Below, piece by piece: positions 1 through 9,198 of a stretch of DNA of 64,000 bases. How positions within the stretch are numbered: the stretch's first letter is position 1; every line of letters begins with the position of its first letter. The stretch comes from Bin55 sp964511425 (GTDB taxonomy: Bacteria > Pseudomonadota > Gammaproteobacteria > Pseudomonadales > Azotimanducaceae). Location: positions 37,669 to 101,668 of the forward strand of contig CAZEFI010000004.1 of assembly GCA_964511425.1 (NCBI GenBank), written 5' to 3'. The notes under the pieces are model-generated. The model was not told where the DNA came from. It saw only the letters and a list, made by a program, of their open reading frames with translations, and ran no database searches. The position numbers and the translations under genes are program-made.

Positions 1-17
1 GATCGCTCGTCGTCTTA

Positions 18-320
18 TTGACTAGTTTTCGCGATTATGATCAAGACTTACCTGTTGCTTTACGGTTACTTTCAACTCGGCATATAGTCATGTTAGCAAA
101 TCTGCACGAGAGTCTCATTGATCGTTTATATACAACCGATGCTGACACAGCTGAGCAGGCTTTAAGTGTATTGGGAATCGCGAAATATATACAAGAACGT
201 GCCCGTGTCGTCGCGCAATGTAAAGGAGCTTGCAAAATCGTGCTAGAGAGTAAACCCAAAGATCTTCCAATTAACATGGTGAATGCTTATTGGAGTCTCA
301 AAAGATCTGGGCAGTTTTGA
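18..320 (+). CDS. Hypothetical protein, possibly the C-terminal end of a longer gene
   Basis: I do not recognise this 100-residue product. The first possible start is a TTG with no Shine-Dalgarno sequence in front of it. The same frame is open back to the first base of the window, so the gene may begin outside and only its end may be visible. The protein looks soluble and mostly helical, with no signal peptide or membrane segment, two cysteines close together in the middle (CKGAC) and a basic C-terminal third. A perfect 8-bp hairpin follows 16 bp after the stop. The next gene is an RDD membrane protein about 100 bp downstream on the same strand, but nothing ties the two functionally. Confidence 0.45.
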   Translation: MTSFRDYDQDLPVALRLLSTRHIVMLANLHESLIDRLYTTDADTAEQALSVLGIAKYIQERARVVAQCKGACKIVLESKPKDLPINMVNAYWSLKRSGQF

Positions 321-336
321 ATCGGAGTTGACCCAA

Positions 337-355
337 GTGCAAGTTCTACTTGCAC
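337..355 (+). terminator. Perfect 8-bp hairpin after the first gene
   Basis: GTGCAAGT and ACTTGCAC form a perfect 8-bp stem around a 3-nt TCT loop, 16 bp after a stop codon. No T-run follows, so it is not a textbook rho-independent terminator. It could be an mRNA-stabilising or pausing hairpin, or a protein-binding palindrome ahead of the RDD gene. Confidence 0.35.
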
Positions 356-427
356 AACACGGGACTTAGTTGAAGAAAGTCAACGTTACAAATGCTACTT
401 CCGATTGGTGAAACGTGGAGCAAATAG

Positions 428-1012
428 TTGCCTCCGAATTTCAACCCTTACCAAGCTACTAAGACCGCAATCACCGAGGTTAAGCCCGTTCTTGAAGAGA
501 TCGAGCTAGCTTCTGTACCTCACCGTATCCTTGCTAGGGTGGTTGACTTTTTGTTAATTACAGCTGTTGCCGTTGCGATAGTGATATTGATTGCGTTCGT
601 GTTGTACTATTCTGGGAACATCGACGCTGATTTTTTGGAGTTCATGGCTTCAGAAATTGAGGAAGATTCAAGTCTCTTTACGTTAAATTTGACGAATCCA
701 TGGATTTGGATCGGCGTAGCTACCACTCATACTATGTTTCTTGCTCTACACGGTGCATTACTGCATCGATATGGGCAAACAATTGGAAAGAGAATTATGA
801 AAATCGCGATTGTCGACGCAGACACTCACGAGGTAGTTCCGTTGCCTCGACTGTTTGTGTTTCGCTATCTGATCTGGGATTTCCCTTTATTGTTCTTCGA
901 GGTGATGTACTGGATCATTCGCATCCTAGATTTGTGCTTCGGACTCCGAAAGAACCGTAGAACTCTTCACGATCTAACCGCGAACACCATTGTTATCAAA
1001 GTAGCAGATTAA
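428..1012 (+). CDS. RDD family membrane protein, first of a tandem pair
   Basis: This 194-residue integral inner-membrane protein belongs to the RDD family (pfam06271 type). The family marker is R-V-V-D-F near residue 37, at the start of the first membrane segment. A long hydrophobic helix follows at about 40-65, a second around 92-112, and a third around 145-170. The loop GQTIGKRIMKIAIVD before the last segment and the C-terminal RRTLHD-TANT motif are typical of RDD proteins. Family members are poorly characterised; some have been linked to ion or proton exchange. The start is TTG; no ATG lies near in frame. A paralogue with the same architecture and obvious similarity follows at 1469, which suggests local duplication. 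Confidence 0.8.
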   Translation: MPPNFNPYQATKTAITEVKPVLEEIELASVPHRILARVVDFLLITAVAVAIVILIAFVLYYSGNIDADFLEFMASEIEEDSSLFTLNLTNPWIWIGVATTHTMFLALHGALLHRYGQTIGKRIMKIAIVDADTHEVVPLPRLFVFRYLIWDFPLLFFEVMYWIIRILDLCFGLRKNRRTLHDLTANTIVIKVAD

Positions 1013-1468
1013 TCAAATATGGTTCGACGACTTATCGGAAAGTGATACGTATGGCTCTCATCCAGCAGGGAAGAACAATGTTGTAGTGAAAACTGCCCAA
1101 TGAAGAAAAGTTCCGATTGAATTTGAGAATTTGAATTTCCAGTGTGATGATAGACACCAGTCTTGCTGTGGGTCTCGAGCAAGTTTCGCTAGAAGTTTAG
1201 GATAGTAGTTTCACCCAAACTGCCCCGTGTTCTATATGTTCTGGACCCTTCGCAAAAAAAATTCGAATCATCTTGTTGCAAAGATCACGAGCCATAGCGC
1301 GGCTTTCACGATACCGAGCAGGTTCATTCCTCGTCGTAGGCAACTCAACCGCACGGTCTAGGGACTATGAGGCATACACCATTCTTAAAATAACTCGGAT
1401 GTCTCGAATCCTGAAGACCTAGAAAATTTCGTAGGCGTTCTACCCAACAAGACAAACTAGCCCCATTT
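1013..1468. other. Gene-free stretch between the two RDD genes
   Basis: These 456 bp hold no ORF with a ribosome site, no tRNA-like fold and no clear terminator. The only compositional feature is an A-run near 1254-1261. It may be the decayed spacer left by the duplication that produced the two RDD genes. Confidence 0.5.
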
Positions 1469-2044
1469 ATGACTGACGTCAACCCTTATCTTGCGCCGAG
1501 CTCAGACCTAGATCACGAGTTCGACGTTGATAAGATCGAACCTGCAGGACTTGGAGAACGATTTCTTGCTCGATTGATCGACTTTTTGTTACGAAACATC
1601 ATATTTTTCATACTTTTTGCAATTTTGTCGCCGGGACTTATTGGATTGTTTGGATTGACTTGGGGACCAAACTTTGAAGACGGTTTAGATAATCCCAATA
1701 TGTTGATGTGGTATATCTTCATTAATTTCAATAATCCATTAGTTCTATATTGCATCGTGTTGACGCATATTAGCTTTCTAATTCTCCAAGGTATTCCATT
1801 AGCGATTTGGGGGCAAACCTTAGGTAAGAAGTGGTTAAATATCGCGATGGTAGATGCTGAAACGTATGAAAAAATCCCTTTCCTAAAGTTGTTCTTCTTG
1901 CGCTACTTCGTTTGGGACATACCTGCATTCTTCTTTGGTCCACTCAATTGGCTTATCCGTCTCACTGATCTGTTCTTTGGATTTCAAAACGACCAGAGAA
2001 CTCTTCATGACAAACTAGCCAATACTGTAGTGATCAAAGTTTAG
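1469..2044 (+). CDS. RDD family membrane protein, second of a tandem pair
   Basis: This 191-residue membrane protein is a paralogue of the product at 428. The two share the N-terminal NPY motif, the LARxxDFLL RDD signature near residue 37, the GQTxGKxxxxIAxVDAxT loop, the RYxxWDxP helix and the RTLHDxxANTxVIKV tail. Identity looks close to 40 percent, so the duplication is not recent. Three to four membrane helices are visible, at about 42-62, 90-112 and 140-170. It starts at ATG. What RDD proteins of this type carry or do is not established. asnS follows on the same strand after about 120 bp. Confidence 0.8.
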   Translation: MTDVNPYLAPSSDLDHEFDVDKIEPAGLGERFLARLIDFLLRNIIFFILFAILSPGLIGLFGLTWGPNFEDGLDNPNMLMWYIFINFNNPLVLYCIVLTHISFLILQGIPLAIWGQTLGKKWLNIAMVDAETYEKIPFLKLFFLRYFVWDIPAFFFGPLNWLIRLTDLFFGFQNDQRTLHDKLANTVVIKV

Positions 2045-2163
2045 ACTCGAAATATTTGGTCAATAGCGAAGCAACGACCTCATTCCCTTGCACCATTGTT
2101 CTGATAAGTCTCCACATACGACGAAATATTAGCAACACTCTTTTTGAATTCGATTGAAACGTT

Positions 2164-3558
2164 GTGAAAGCCACTGATTCAGTAATTACACGAGCACTAT
2201 CCGTGAAACAAGCTCTATTTGAAGATTACAGTACCGACGAAATTGTTGTGGTCAAAGGATGGGTACGCTCAATTCGTTCATCTAAAGCAGGACTCTCTTT
2301 TATCAGTTTGAATGATGGCTCCAGTTTGGATTCCATTCAAATTGTTGCGACCGATTCATTAGTGAATTATTCCGATGTACTCACGATATCCACCGGAGCT
2401 TCAGTCGTTGTTGAAGGTCGAGTAGTCGAGTCGCTCGGTAAGGGACAGGACCGAGAAGTATCCGCAACGAAAATCACCATTGTCGGTCATGTTCGAGATG
2501 CAGAGAATTACCCCGTTTCAAAAAAGAGACACAGTTTCGAGTATTTGCGAACTGTCGCACATTTACGACCCAGGACGAACACTTTTGGAGCAATAGCAAG
2601 ACTGCGGCAAGCTCTCGCTGTCGCAATCCATTCTTATTTTGAGCAACACGGTTTTCTTTGGGTTAACACGCCAATAATTACCGCCAGCGACTGCGAAGGT
2701 GCGGGAGATTTGTTCCGCGTGAGCACCCTTGAGCTTACGAACGCTCAGGTTCACTACCAAGACGATTTTTTCGGTAAGGAAACCTTTCTTGCGGTGTCCG
2801 GCCAACTCAATGTCGAAGCATTTTGTATGGCACTATCCAAAGTTTATACCTTCGGTCCGACCTTTCGAGCAGAGAACAGCAACACTAGTCGACACCTAGC
2901 TGAGTTCTGGATGGTCGAACCAGAAATCGCATTTGCTAACCTGAATGACAACGTTGATTTAGCAGAAGATTTCTTGAAATCGGTGCTCTCCCATGTATTG
3001 GACCGGATACCAGACGATATATCGTTTTTCGAGCATCGGGTCAACAATGATGTACGCAACAGATTTGCGAATATCATCGAAAAACCTTTCGTCCGGATGC
3101 GATATAGTGAAGCAATCGAAATACTTCAAAGATCATCAGTAAAGTTTGAATTCCCCGTCGAGTGGGGCCGAGATCTCCAGTCAGAACACGAAAAATATTT
3201 GACGGAGCACACTGGTTCTGTCATAGTGGTTACTGACTACCCGGCTAACATCAAAGCGTTCTACATGCGCCTGAATGACGACGGTGAAACCGTCGCGGCG
3301 ATGGATGTCCTTGCACCTGGAATCGGAGAAATTATCGGCGGTAGCCAACGGGAAGAACGACTCGAGGTACTCGAGTCTAGAATCGACGCGGCTTTACATG
3401 ACGAACTCTGGTGGTATCGCGAATTGCGAAAGTACGGCACCGTACCCCATGCTGGTTTCGGACTTGGATTTGAACGCCTCCTCCTTTACCTTTCTGGAAT
3501 GGAAAACATTCGCGACGTGATTCCGTTCCCCAGAACACCCAACAACGCAGCGTTTTAG
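2164..3558 (+). CDS. asnS: Asparaginyl-tRNA synthetase
   Basis: This cytosolic class IIb aminoacyl-tRNA synthetase charges tRNA-Asn with asparagine using ATP. Its 464 residues match the bacterial AsnRS length. The N-terminal OB-fold anticodon-binding domain covers about residues 20-110 (VKGWVRSIRSSKAGLSFISLNDG). The catalytic domain shows motif 2 as FRAENSNTSRHLAEFWMVEPE near 235-255 and motif 3 as GFGLGFERLLLYLSGMENIRDV near 430-455. The start is GTG. A direct AsnRS implies that this organism does not depend only on the Asp-tRNA(Asn) amidotransferase route. The flanking genes give no obvious operon partner. Confidence 0.97.
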   Translation: MKATDSVITRALSVKQALFEDYSTDEIVVVKGWVRSIRSSKAGLSFISLNDGSSLDSIQIVATDSLVNYSDVLTISTGASVVVEGRVVESLGKGQDREVSATKITIVGHVRDAENYPVSKKRHSFEYLRTVAHLRPRTNTFGAIARLRQALAVAIHSYFEQHGFLWVNTPIITASDCEGAGDLFRVSTLELTNAQVHYQDDFFGKETFLAVSGQLNVEAFCMALSKVYTFGPTFRAENSNTSRHLAEFWMVEPEIAFANLNDNVDLAEDFLKSVLSHVLDRIPDDISFFEHRVNNDVRNRFANIIEKPFVRMRYSEAIEILQRSSVKFEFPVEWGRDLQSEHEKYLTEHTGSVIVVTDYPANIKAFYMRLNDDGETVAAMDVLAPGIGEIIGGSQREERLEVLESRIDAALHDELWWYRELRKYGTVPHAGFGLGFERLLLYLSGMENIRDVIPFPRTPNNAAF

Positions 3559-3728
3559 TGATCATTACCGAAACAACGTAGTTGTGTTATGCAAATTGCT
3601 AAGCTCGTAAACAGTCGCCCGGAAGTATCGCAATGGACTATTTGCTGTACTTGATACGCGGCTCAGTTACGCCGAACCACGTAGCATAATAATGTGCGTC
3701 GAACATTCCATTTCTTCTATTTAATGCC

Positions 3729-4754
3729 GTGAGTGCTAACACTATTTCGAACGCCAAAAGCGGCGAAAAATACCGTACTCGACATGGTTTTTCCGCAGTA
3801 CGAGACGGGATACGCAGGAAACGTCGAACGCGCCTAGTGGCGAGCAGCGAGATAACCGCAACCGAACGTAAACCTCCCTGGATTCGCGCTCGACTTCCTG
3901 CGGGAAGTAGGTACGAATCAGTACACTCCGCGGTGCACGATCACCAGCTTCACACCGTGTGTGAAGAATCACACTGTCCAAATTTGGGTGAGTGTTGGAG
4001 CGCAGGCACCGCAACTCTGATGCTGTTGGGGTCAGTATGTACACGGGCATGTAAATTTTGTTCCGTTGACACGGGCAATCCGAATGGGTGGATTGATTCT
4101 GATGAACCTACTAAAAGTGCTCAAGCCGTACAGCTCATGGGTCTTAAGTATGTCGTGCTTACATCTGTGGATCGAGATGATTTACAAGATGGTGGGGCAG
4201 CACATTACGCAGATTGCGTGGAAGCCATTCGTGCGATAAATCCAACTACAGTGATTGAAGCACTTACTCCCGATTTTGGGGGAGATCTATCTGCGGTCGA
4301 CAAAGTTGTCGCGTCGCCAATCAGCGTCTTTGCCCAAAATATAGAAACCGTTGAACGTCTAACTTATCCGGTACGCGACCCTAGAGCTGGTTACGATCAG
4401 ACCTTACATGTGCTACAGCATGCGAAATCTTCTGGAAAAGTTCAAACAAAATCCAGTTTAATGTTAGGACTAGGCGAGACTGATAACGAAATAGAACAAA
4501 CCATGCGCGACTTACTCCAACATGGAGTGGACTTCTTGACACTTGGACAGTATCTACGCCCTACAATCAATCATCTCCCCGTCGAACGGTGGGTTCATCC
4601 AAACCAGTTCAGCGCGTATCGAGAGCTTGGTTTTGAACTAGGATTTAAAGACGTCGCAGCAGGTCCGTTGGTACGCTCGAGTTATCGTGCCGATCTGCTG
4701 ATAGACCACTTAAAAAGCAACAACGACAACGCATGCTCGAACGAAAGTGCATGA
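3729..4754 (+). CDS. lipA: Lipoyl synthase (radical SAM)
   Basis: LipA inserts two sulfur atoms into protein-bound octanoyl groups to form lipoyl cofactors for the 2-oxoacid dehydrogenases and the glycine cleavage system. The protein has 341 residues. The auxiliary [4Fe-4S] cluster site is CEESHCPNLGEC near residues 78-89. The radical-SAM CTRACKFC motif follows at about 108-115. The C-terminal RSSY supplies the serine that ligates the auxiliary cluster. The first 45 residues are basic and longer than in many LipA proteins. The start is GTG; an ATG 5 bp upstream is in another frame and stops at once. lipB, often adjacent in Gammaproteobacteria, is not here. Confidence 0.97.
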   Translation: MSANTISNAKSGEKYRTRHGFSAVRDGIRRKRRTRLVASSEITATERKPPWIRARLPAGSRYESVHSAVHDHQLHTVCEESHCPNLGECWSAGTATLMLLGSVCTRACKFCSVDTGNPNGWIDSDEPTKSAQAVQLMGLKYVVLTSVDRDDLQDGGAAHYADCVEAIRAINPTTVIEALTPDFGGDLSAVDKVVASPISVFAQNIETVERLTYPVRDPRAGYDQTLHVLQHAKSSGKVQTKSSLMLGLGETDNEIEQTMRDLLQHGVDFLTLGQYLRPTINHLPVERWVHPNQFSAYRELGFELGFKDVAAGPLVRSSYRADLLIDHLKSNNDNACSNESA

Positions 4755-4853
4755 TTTACCCTTCGAAGAGAGTGCTGTTAACATAACACACCTTTGCTAC
4801 TGTTCGTCGACTACTTCCGACAGCACAATTTCACATCAATTTAAGGATTTTCT

Positions 4854-6224
4854 ATGTTAGTATTTGAACAACCACGAGCCGGAACCATACCCATTGACTT
4901 GGTATCAAGTAGCGAGTTTGAACAGTGGCATCAAGGCTGTTCTGAAGCTACGAAGGCTTGGGTCAAGCTCACCAAGTTTCGCGGTAAAGCAAACCAGTTT
5001 TTTCATTTGCCCGACACAAACGGTAAACCGAGCAGCGTCGTAGCGGGTATCGGGGACTCTCCCTCTAAAGCGAGCCTAGGACTTTTATCGCAAAAGTTAG
5101 GGGAAGGCAACTTCTACTTGCGAGACGCTAAGCAAGACGATGTCTATTCGCTTGCTCTTGGATGGGGTATGGGAGCGTATACCTTCGATAAATACAAAAC
5201 CAAAGCATCCAAATCGGAAAAACGCGCGACTCTATTCGTTGATCCTCAATTCACTAAGGTCCAGGACGAAATAGACGCAGTCAATCTCGCCCGGGACTTG
5301 ATTAACACGGGTGCAGGAGACTTACTCCCAGATGAATTGGAAGAAGCGATCGCGCAGGTCTGTGACCGATTTGGTGTCAAACTCGGCGTGACTCGAGGCG
5401 ATGAACTTCTGGAACGCGGCTTTCGAACCATTCACACAGTTGGTCGAGCAAGCATATCACCACCACGACTCATGGACTTTCGATGGGGCGATGAAAATGC
5501 ACCAAATATCACCATTATGGGCAAGGGGGTGTGTTTTGATTCCGGTGGTTTAGATCTCAAAAATGCACAAGGGATGCGTGAGATGAAGAAAGACATGGCC
5601 GGTTCTGCTATCGCCTTAGGGTTATCCCATTTGATCATGTCGAGAGGGTTGAATGTCCGAATGCGTCTAATGATTCCAGCGGTGGAGAATGCAGTTTCTG
5701 ATAATGCGTACCGACCTGGGGATGTCATCACCACCTATAAAGGAACCACAGTAGAAGTCGGTAACACAGACGCAGAGGGCCGGTTGATTCTCTGTGACGC
5801 GTTAGCTCTTGCCGCGGAAGAAAAACCTGAGTTCATCCTAGATTTTGCCACACTCACAGGTGCAGCACGAGTAGCACTTGGGTTCAATCTTCCAGCGATG
5901 TTTTGTAATGACGATAACCTCGCTGAAGGACTAGTGGCCTCCGCAGAAGCAACCTCGGAACCCATCTGGCGGATGCCTTTGTTCGACGAATATCGTGATA
6001 CACTCAAATCGAGTGTTGCTGACATTTGCAATATCAGCTCGATGGGTGCTGGCGGTGCGATCACCGCCGCCCTATTCCTTGAACACTTCGTCGATAAAGT
6101 TCCCTGGGCACATTTTGATTTAATGGGAAGCAACACGAAGACTCGTCCAGCACATCCCGCAGGGGGCGAAGGCTCAGTAATTCGGGCAGCATTTCACTAT
6201 ATCGAAGAACGATTTAACGGTTAA
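4854..6224 (+). CDS. Leucyl aminopeptidase family protein (M17)
   Basis: This M17 di-metal aminopeptidase removes N-terminal residues from cytosolic peptides. It has 456 residues, nearer the short M17 proteins of proteobacteria than the roughly 500-residue PepA. The C-terminal catalytic domain contains GKGVCFDSGGLDLK (metal-binding Asp and catalytic Lys), MKKDMAGSA (metal-binding Asp) and the family signature NTDAEGRLILCDAL (metal-binding Asp and Glu, catalytic Arg). The N-terminal 150 residues diverge, as is normal for the family. An ATG start is preceded by a short purine-rich AAGGA site. It sits between lipA and cysS on the same strand, with gaps of about 100 and 80 bp. Confidence 0.93.
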   Translation: MLVFEQPRAGTIPIDLVSSSEFEQWHQGCSEATKAWVKLTKFRGKANQFFHLPDTNGKPSSVVAGIGDSPSKASLGLLSQKLGEGNFYLRDAKQDDVYSLALGWGMGAYTFDKYKTKASKSEKRATLFVDPQFTKVQDEIDAVNLARDLINTGAGDLLPDELEEAIAQVCDRFGVKLGVTRGDELLERGFRTIHTVGRASISPPRLMDFRWGDENAPNITIMGKGVCFDSGGLDLKNAQGMREMKKDMAGSAIALGLSHLIMSRGLNVRMRLMIPAVENAVSDNAYRPGDVITTYKGTTVEVGNTDAEGRLILCDALALAAEEKPEFILDFATLTGAARVALGFNLPAMFCNDDNLAEGLVASAEATSEPIWRMPLFDEYRDTLKSSVADICNISSMGAGGAITAALFLEHFVDKVPWAHFDLMGSNTKTRPAHPAGGEGSVIRAAFHYIEERFNG

Positions 6225-6301
6225 CAACTTTTACTATCGCACACTCAGCCCCGAAACAGGACGGGTGCGTTGACTAACCGCACGTTTCTAGCACGAATTC
6301 C

Positions 6302-7708
6302 ATGGACCTGCTCTTATACGACACAAAGGCGAAGGAGAAACGTCTTTTTGTACCTATAGATCCTTCACACGTGACAATTTATGTGTGCGGACCCACAGTT
6401 TACGATCGCGTACACATTGGCAACGGGCTGAGTGCGGTTGTGTTCGATGTCTTAGTACGACTACTACGCGTACTCTTTCCTCGAGTTACGTACGTACGCA
6501 ATATCACGGATATTGAAGACAAAATCATCGTCGCTGCCCAGAACAACAACGAACCATGGCAGGAGTTGACTGAACGATTTACTGTGGCGTTTCACGAGGA
6601 CATGCAAGCGTTGTATGTACTCGAACCAGATATTGAACCGAAGCCCACGCAATTAATCGAAGAGATCATGCAGATGATCAGCACATTGATTACTCGAGGG
6701 GTAGCCTACGAAGCAGACGACCATGTACTGTTCTCCGTGTCTGCGAATTCAGCGTACGGATCGTTATCGCATCGAACAATCGACGAGATGCTGGATGGTG
6801 CTCGCGTCGAAGTCGCTCCTTACAAACGAGATCCAAAAGACTTCGTACTTTGGAAGCCTTCAACACCAGACCAACCAGGGTGGGATTCACCGTGGGGTAT
6901 CGGGCGCCCTGGTTGGCACATAGAGTGTTCGACCATGATTCGAACCCATTTAGGACCCACGATTGACATCCATGGTGCAGGTACAGACTTGATTTTCCCA
7001 CATAACGAAAATGAACTCGCACAAGGTACTTCCGTCGAGGACGACGCAAATTATGTCAACTATTGGGTACACAACGGAATGTTGAACCTAGGAGGCCAAA
7101 AAATGGCTAAGAGTGTTGGTAATATCGTGACTATCGCAGACCTACGTCAGCGATATTCGGGAGAAGTTATTCGCTACGCGCTTCTTACAGGTCATTACCG
7201 TCAGAGTTTACTGTGGAGCGACCAGCTACTGCAACAAGCTCGACAAAGCTTAGCGACTCTCTACCGTGCGCTGCGGTACGTGAGTGATGTTTTAGGCGAA
7301 GAGCCTTTCACATCGGCGAGTTTCCGCTCGGCTGCATTAACTCAGTTTCCGAAGGAAGTGTTGGACCCTTTGGTCGATGATTTGCACACACCAAAAGCGC
7401 TAGCAGCACTACATGCACTAGCTAAGAAAATTCAAGCAACTTCCTCGAAATCTGAAGTTAGCAAACTTCGAGATCAATTCCTAGCCGGAGCTTGGTTATT
7501 AGGCTTGTTTAACGTACCCGTGCGTAATTACTTTCAGCCTGGAGACAAAGGTACCGACGCAAGCGTGATCGAAAAACTCATTCAGGAAAGGAATGACGCG
7601 CGAAGACGCAAAGACTTTGCTCGTGCGGATGAAATTCGAGACGAACTCGCATCGAAAGGGATCGAACTTGAAGATACGCGAGACGGTACACGTTGGTCAC
7701 AAAGATAA
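6302..7708 (+). CDS. cysS: Cysteinyl-tRNA synthetase
   Basis: This class I synthetase charges tRNA-Cys. It has 468 residues, the normal length. The N-terminal Rossmann fold carries the zinc-binding CGPTVYD (Cys29) and the HIGH-type motif VHIGN (38-41). Further zinc ligands lie in GWHIECS and HNENE, and the KMSKS loop is KMAKSVGN near residue 265. The C-terminal tail RNDARRRKDFARADEIRDEL-KGIELEDT is the typical CysRS anticodon-recognition end. The start is ATG. The next gene is an M20 peptidase about 60 bp downstream. Confidence 0.97.
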   Translation: MDLLLYDTKAKEKRLFVPIDPSHVTIYVCGPTVYDRVHIGNGLSAVVFDVLVRLLRVLFPRVTYVRNITDIEDKIIVAAQNNNEPWQELTERFTVAFHEDMQALYVLEPDIEPKPTQLIEEIMQMISTLITRGVAYEADDHVLFSVSANSAYGSLSHRTIDEMLDGARVEVAPYKRDPKDFVLWKPSTPDQPGWDSPWGIGRPGWHIECSTMIRTHLGPTIDIHGAGTDLIFPHNENELAQGTSVEDDANYVNYWVHNGMLNLGGQKMAKSVGNIVTIADLRQRYSGEVIRYALLTGHYRQSLLWSDQLLQQARQSLATLYRALRYVSDVLGEEPFTSASFRSAALTQFPKEVLDPLVDDLHTPKALAALHALAKKIQATSSKSEVSKLRDQFLAGAWLLGLFNVPVRNYFQPGDKGTDASVIEKLIQERNDARRRKDFARADEIRDELASKGIELEDTRDGTRWSQR

Positions 7709-7754
7709 TATGTGGTTGAGACCGTAGGTAAAACAACCTAATCATTTCAAAATT

Positions 7755-7770
7755 AGGAGCACTTCGTATT
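7755..7770 (+). promoter_or_regulatory. Strong ribosome site placed for an ATT start codon
   Basis: AGGAG at 7755-7759 is followed after 8 nt by ATT at 7768. This is in frame with the M20 peptidase and adds 15 residues (ISTLSPTELTQYIGN) ahead of the first conventional start, a TTG at 7813 that has no Shine-Dalgarno sequence. The spacing and helical N-terminus suggest ATT is the real initiation codon. Confidence 0.55.
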
Positions 7771-7812
7771 AGTACACTTTCCCCCACCGAACTCACTCAA
7801 TACATTGGCAAT

Positions 7813-9198
7813 TTGTGGCATGCACCAATTCTTGGATTGCTCAAACATTACACAAAAATTCCAAATAAATCGCCCATCTTTGATCCCTATTGGAAAGAAA
7901 ACGGGTACATGGACGACGCTGTTCGCCTACTCACAGATTCAATTCGTTCTTTTGATATCACCGGTCTAAGATACGATGTCCTTGAAGTTGATGGTCGAAC
8001 TCCACTGATCTTCATCGAAGTTGAAGAGTTCAAATCCGGTAAGGGAAACGTGCTGCTATACGGTCATTTTGACAAGCAACCGGAATTTACTGGTTGGCAC
8101 GCAGGTAAAGGACCTTGGACTCCGGTGCTAGAAAATGGCCGACTTTACGGACGCGGAACTGGCGACGACGGATACGCCATATTCTCCTGTCTGTCTGCAC
8201 TTGCAGGTTTACAGGAGCAAGGTTGTGCCCATCCAAGATGCACCATCGTGATTGAAGGTTGTGAGGAAAGTGGCAGTCCAGATTTGCCCTTCTACATACA
8301 AGTATTGAGTCCCAGAATCGGAGTACCCGACGTCGTCGTTTGCTTAGATGCAGAATGTGGAAACTATGATCAACTCTGGTTAACCACCTCATTGCGGGGG
8401 ATGGTTAGCGGAACTCTTCGAGTAGAAGTACTGACAGAAGGTGTGCACTCAGGTGCGGCTGGAGGCATCGTTCCGTCTAGTTTTCGAGTGTTGAGAGATG
8501 TCCTTGAACGAATCGAAAACAGTGGTGATGGTGACTTAGCAGATTCCTTGCACGTATCCGTCCCAGACTGGGTTGCCGTACAATCAAACGAAGTCGCGGA
8601 AATTTTGGGCGATACCATCGTAGAACGTTATCCGTGGGCGAGTAAAAAACGATATGATCGAACGAACTTAGCTGACATGGTGACCGCGAATACATGGTTT
8701 CCATGCTTTGAAGTCGTCGGTCTAGGCGGAGCCCCAGAACCAAACGCCGCGGGCAATACACTACGCCCGAACACAGACGCGAAAATCGTGTTTAGACTAC
8801 CTCCGTCTGCAAACCACGCTAAGGCTCAATCGTTTGTGAAAAGAGAACTTGAGCGTGATCCACCCAGCGGAGCAAAGGTTACCTTTAATTGCGACGCCGG
8901 GGAATCCGGTTGGTTCTCAAAACCCGTTCAACCGTGGCTTGACAATACATTGCATGAAGCTTCCGATCTCTACTTCGGTCAACCTTACAAACGAATGGGT
9001 ACTGGAGGAACTATCCCTTTCATGAAAATGCTCGGCGACCAATTTCCAGCGTGCCAGTTTGTGGTGACTGGAGTCCTTGGCCCACACTCCAACGCTCACG
9101 GACCCAATGAATTTCTGGATTTGGCTACCGCGGAGAGAGTAACGTGTTGCGTCGCTCACCTACTCTTCAGCATGGGAAGAGGAGATCACGTCAATTAG
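7813..9198 (+). CDS. M20 family metallopeptidase
   Basis: This di-zinc carboxypeptidase or dipeptidase-like enzyme belongs to the M20/ArgE/CNDP group. It has 461 residues from the TTG, or 476 from the better-placed ATT at 7768. Visible metal-site motifs are LLYGHFDKQP (His and downstream Asp), GRGTGDDGYAIFS (bridging Asp), EGCEESGS (catalytic Glu pair), CLDAECGNYD and the C-terminal GPHSNAHGPNEFL (last His ligand). The dimerisation domain is inserted around residues 190-340. The Cndp-like architecture suggests dipeptide or N-acyl peptide substrates, but the substrate cannot be read from the sequence. Its 3' end overlaps the convergent HNH gene by 8 bp. Confidence 0.9.
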   Translation: MWHAPILGLLKHYTKIPNKSPIFDPYWKENGYMDDAVRLLTDSIRSFDITGLRYDVLEVDGRTPLIFIEVEEFKSGKGNVLLYGHFDKQPEFTGWHAGKGPWTPVLENGRLYGRGTGDDGYAIFSCLSALAGLQEQGCAHPRCTIVIEGCEESGSPDLPFYIQVLSPRIGVPDVVVCLDAECGNYDQLWLTTSLRGMVSGTLRVEVLTEGVHSGAAGGIVPSSFRVLRDVLERIENSGDGDLADSLHVSVPDWVAVQSNEVAEILGDTIVERYPWASKKRYDRTNLADMVTANTWFPCFEVVGLGGAPEPNAAGNTLRPNTDAKIVFRLPPSANHAKAQSFVKRELERDPPSGAKVTFNCDAGESGWFSKPVQPWLDNTLHEASDLYFGQPYKRMGTGGTIPFMKMLGDQFPACQFVVTGVLGPHSNAHGPNEFLDLATAERVTCCVAHLLFSMGRGDHVN

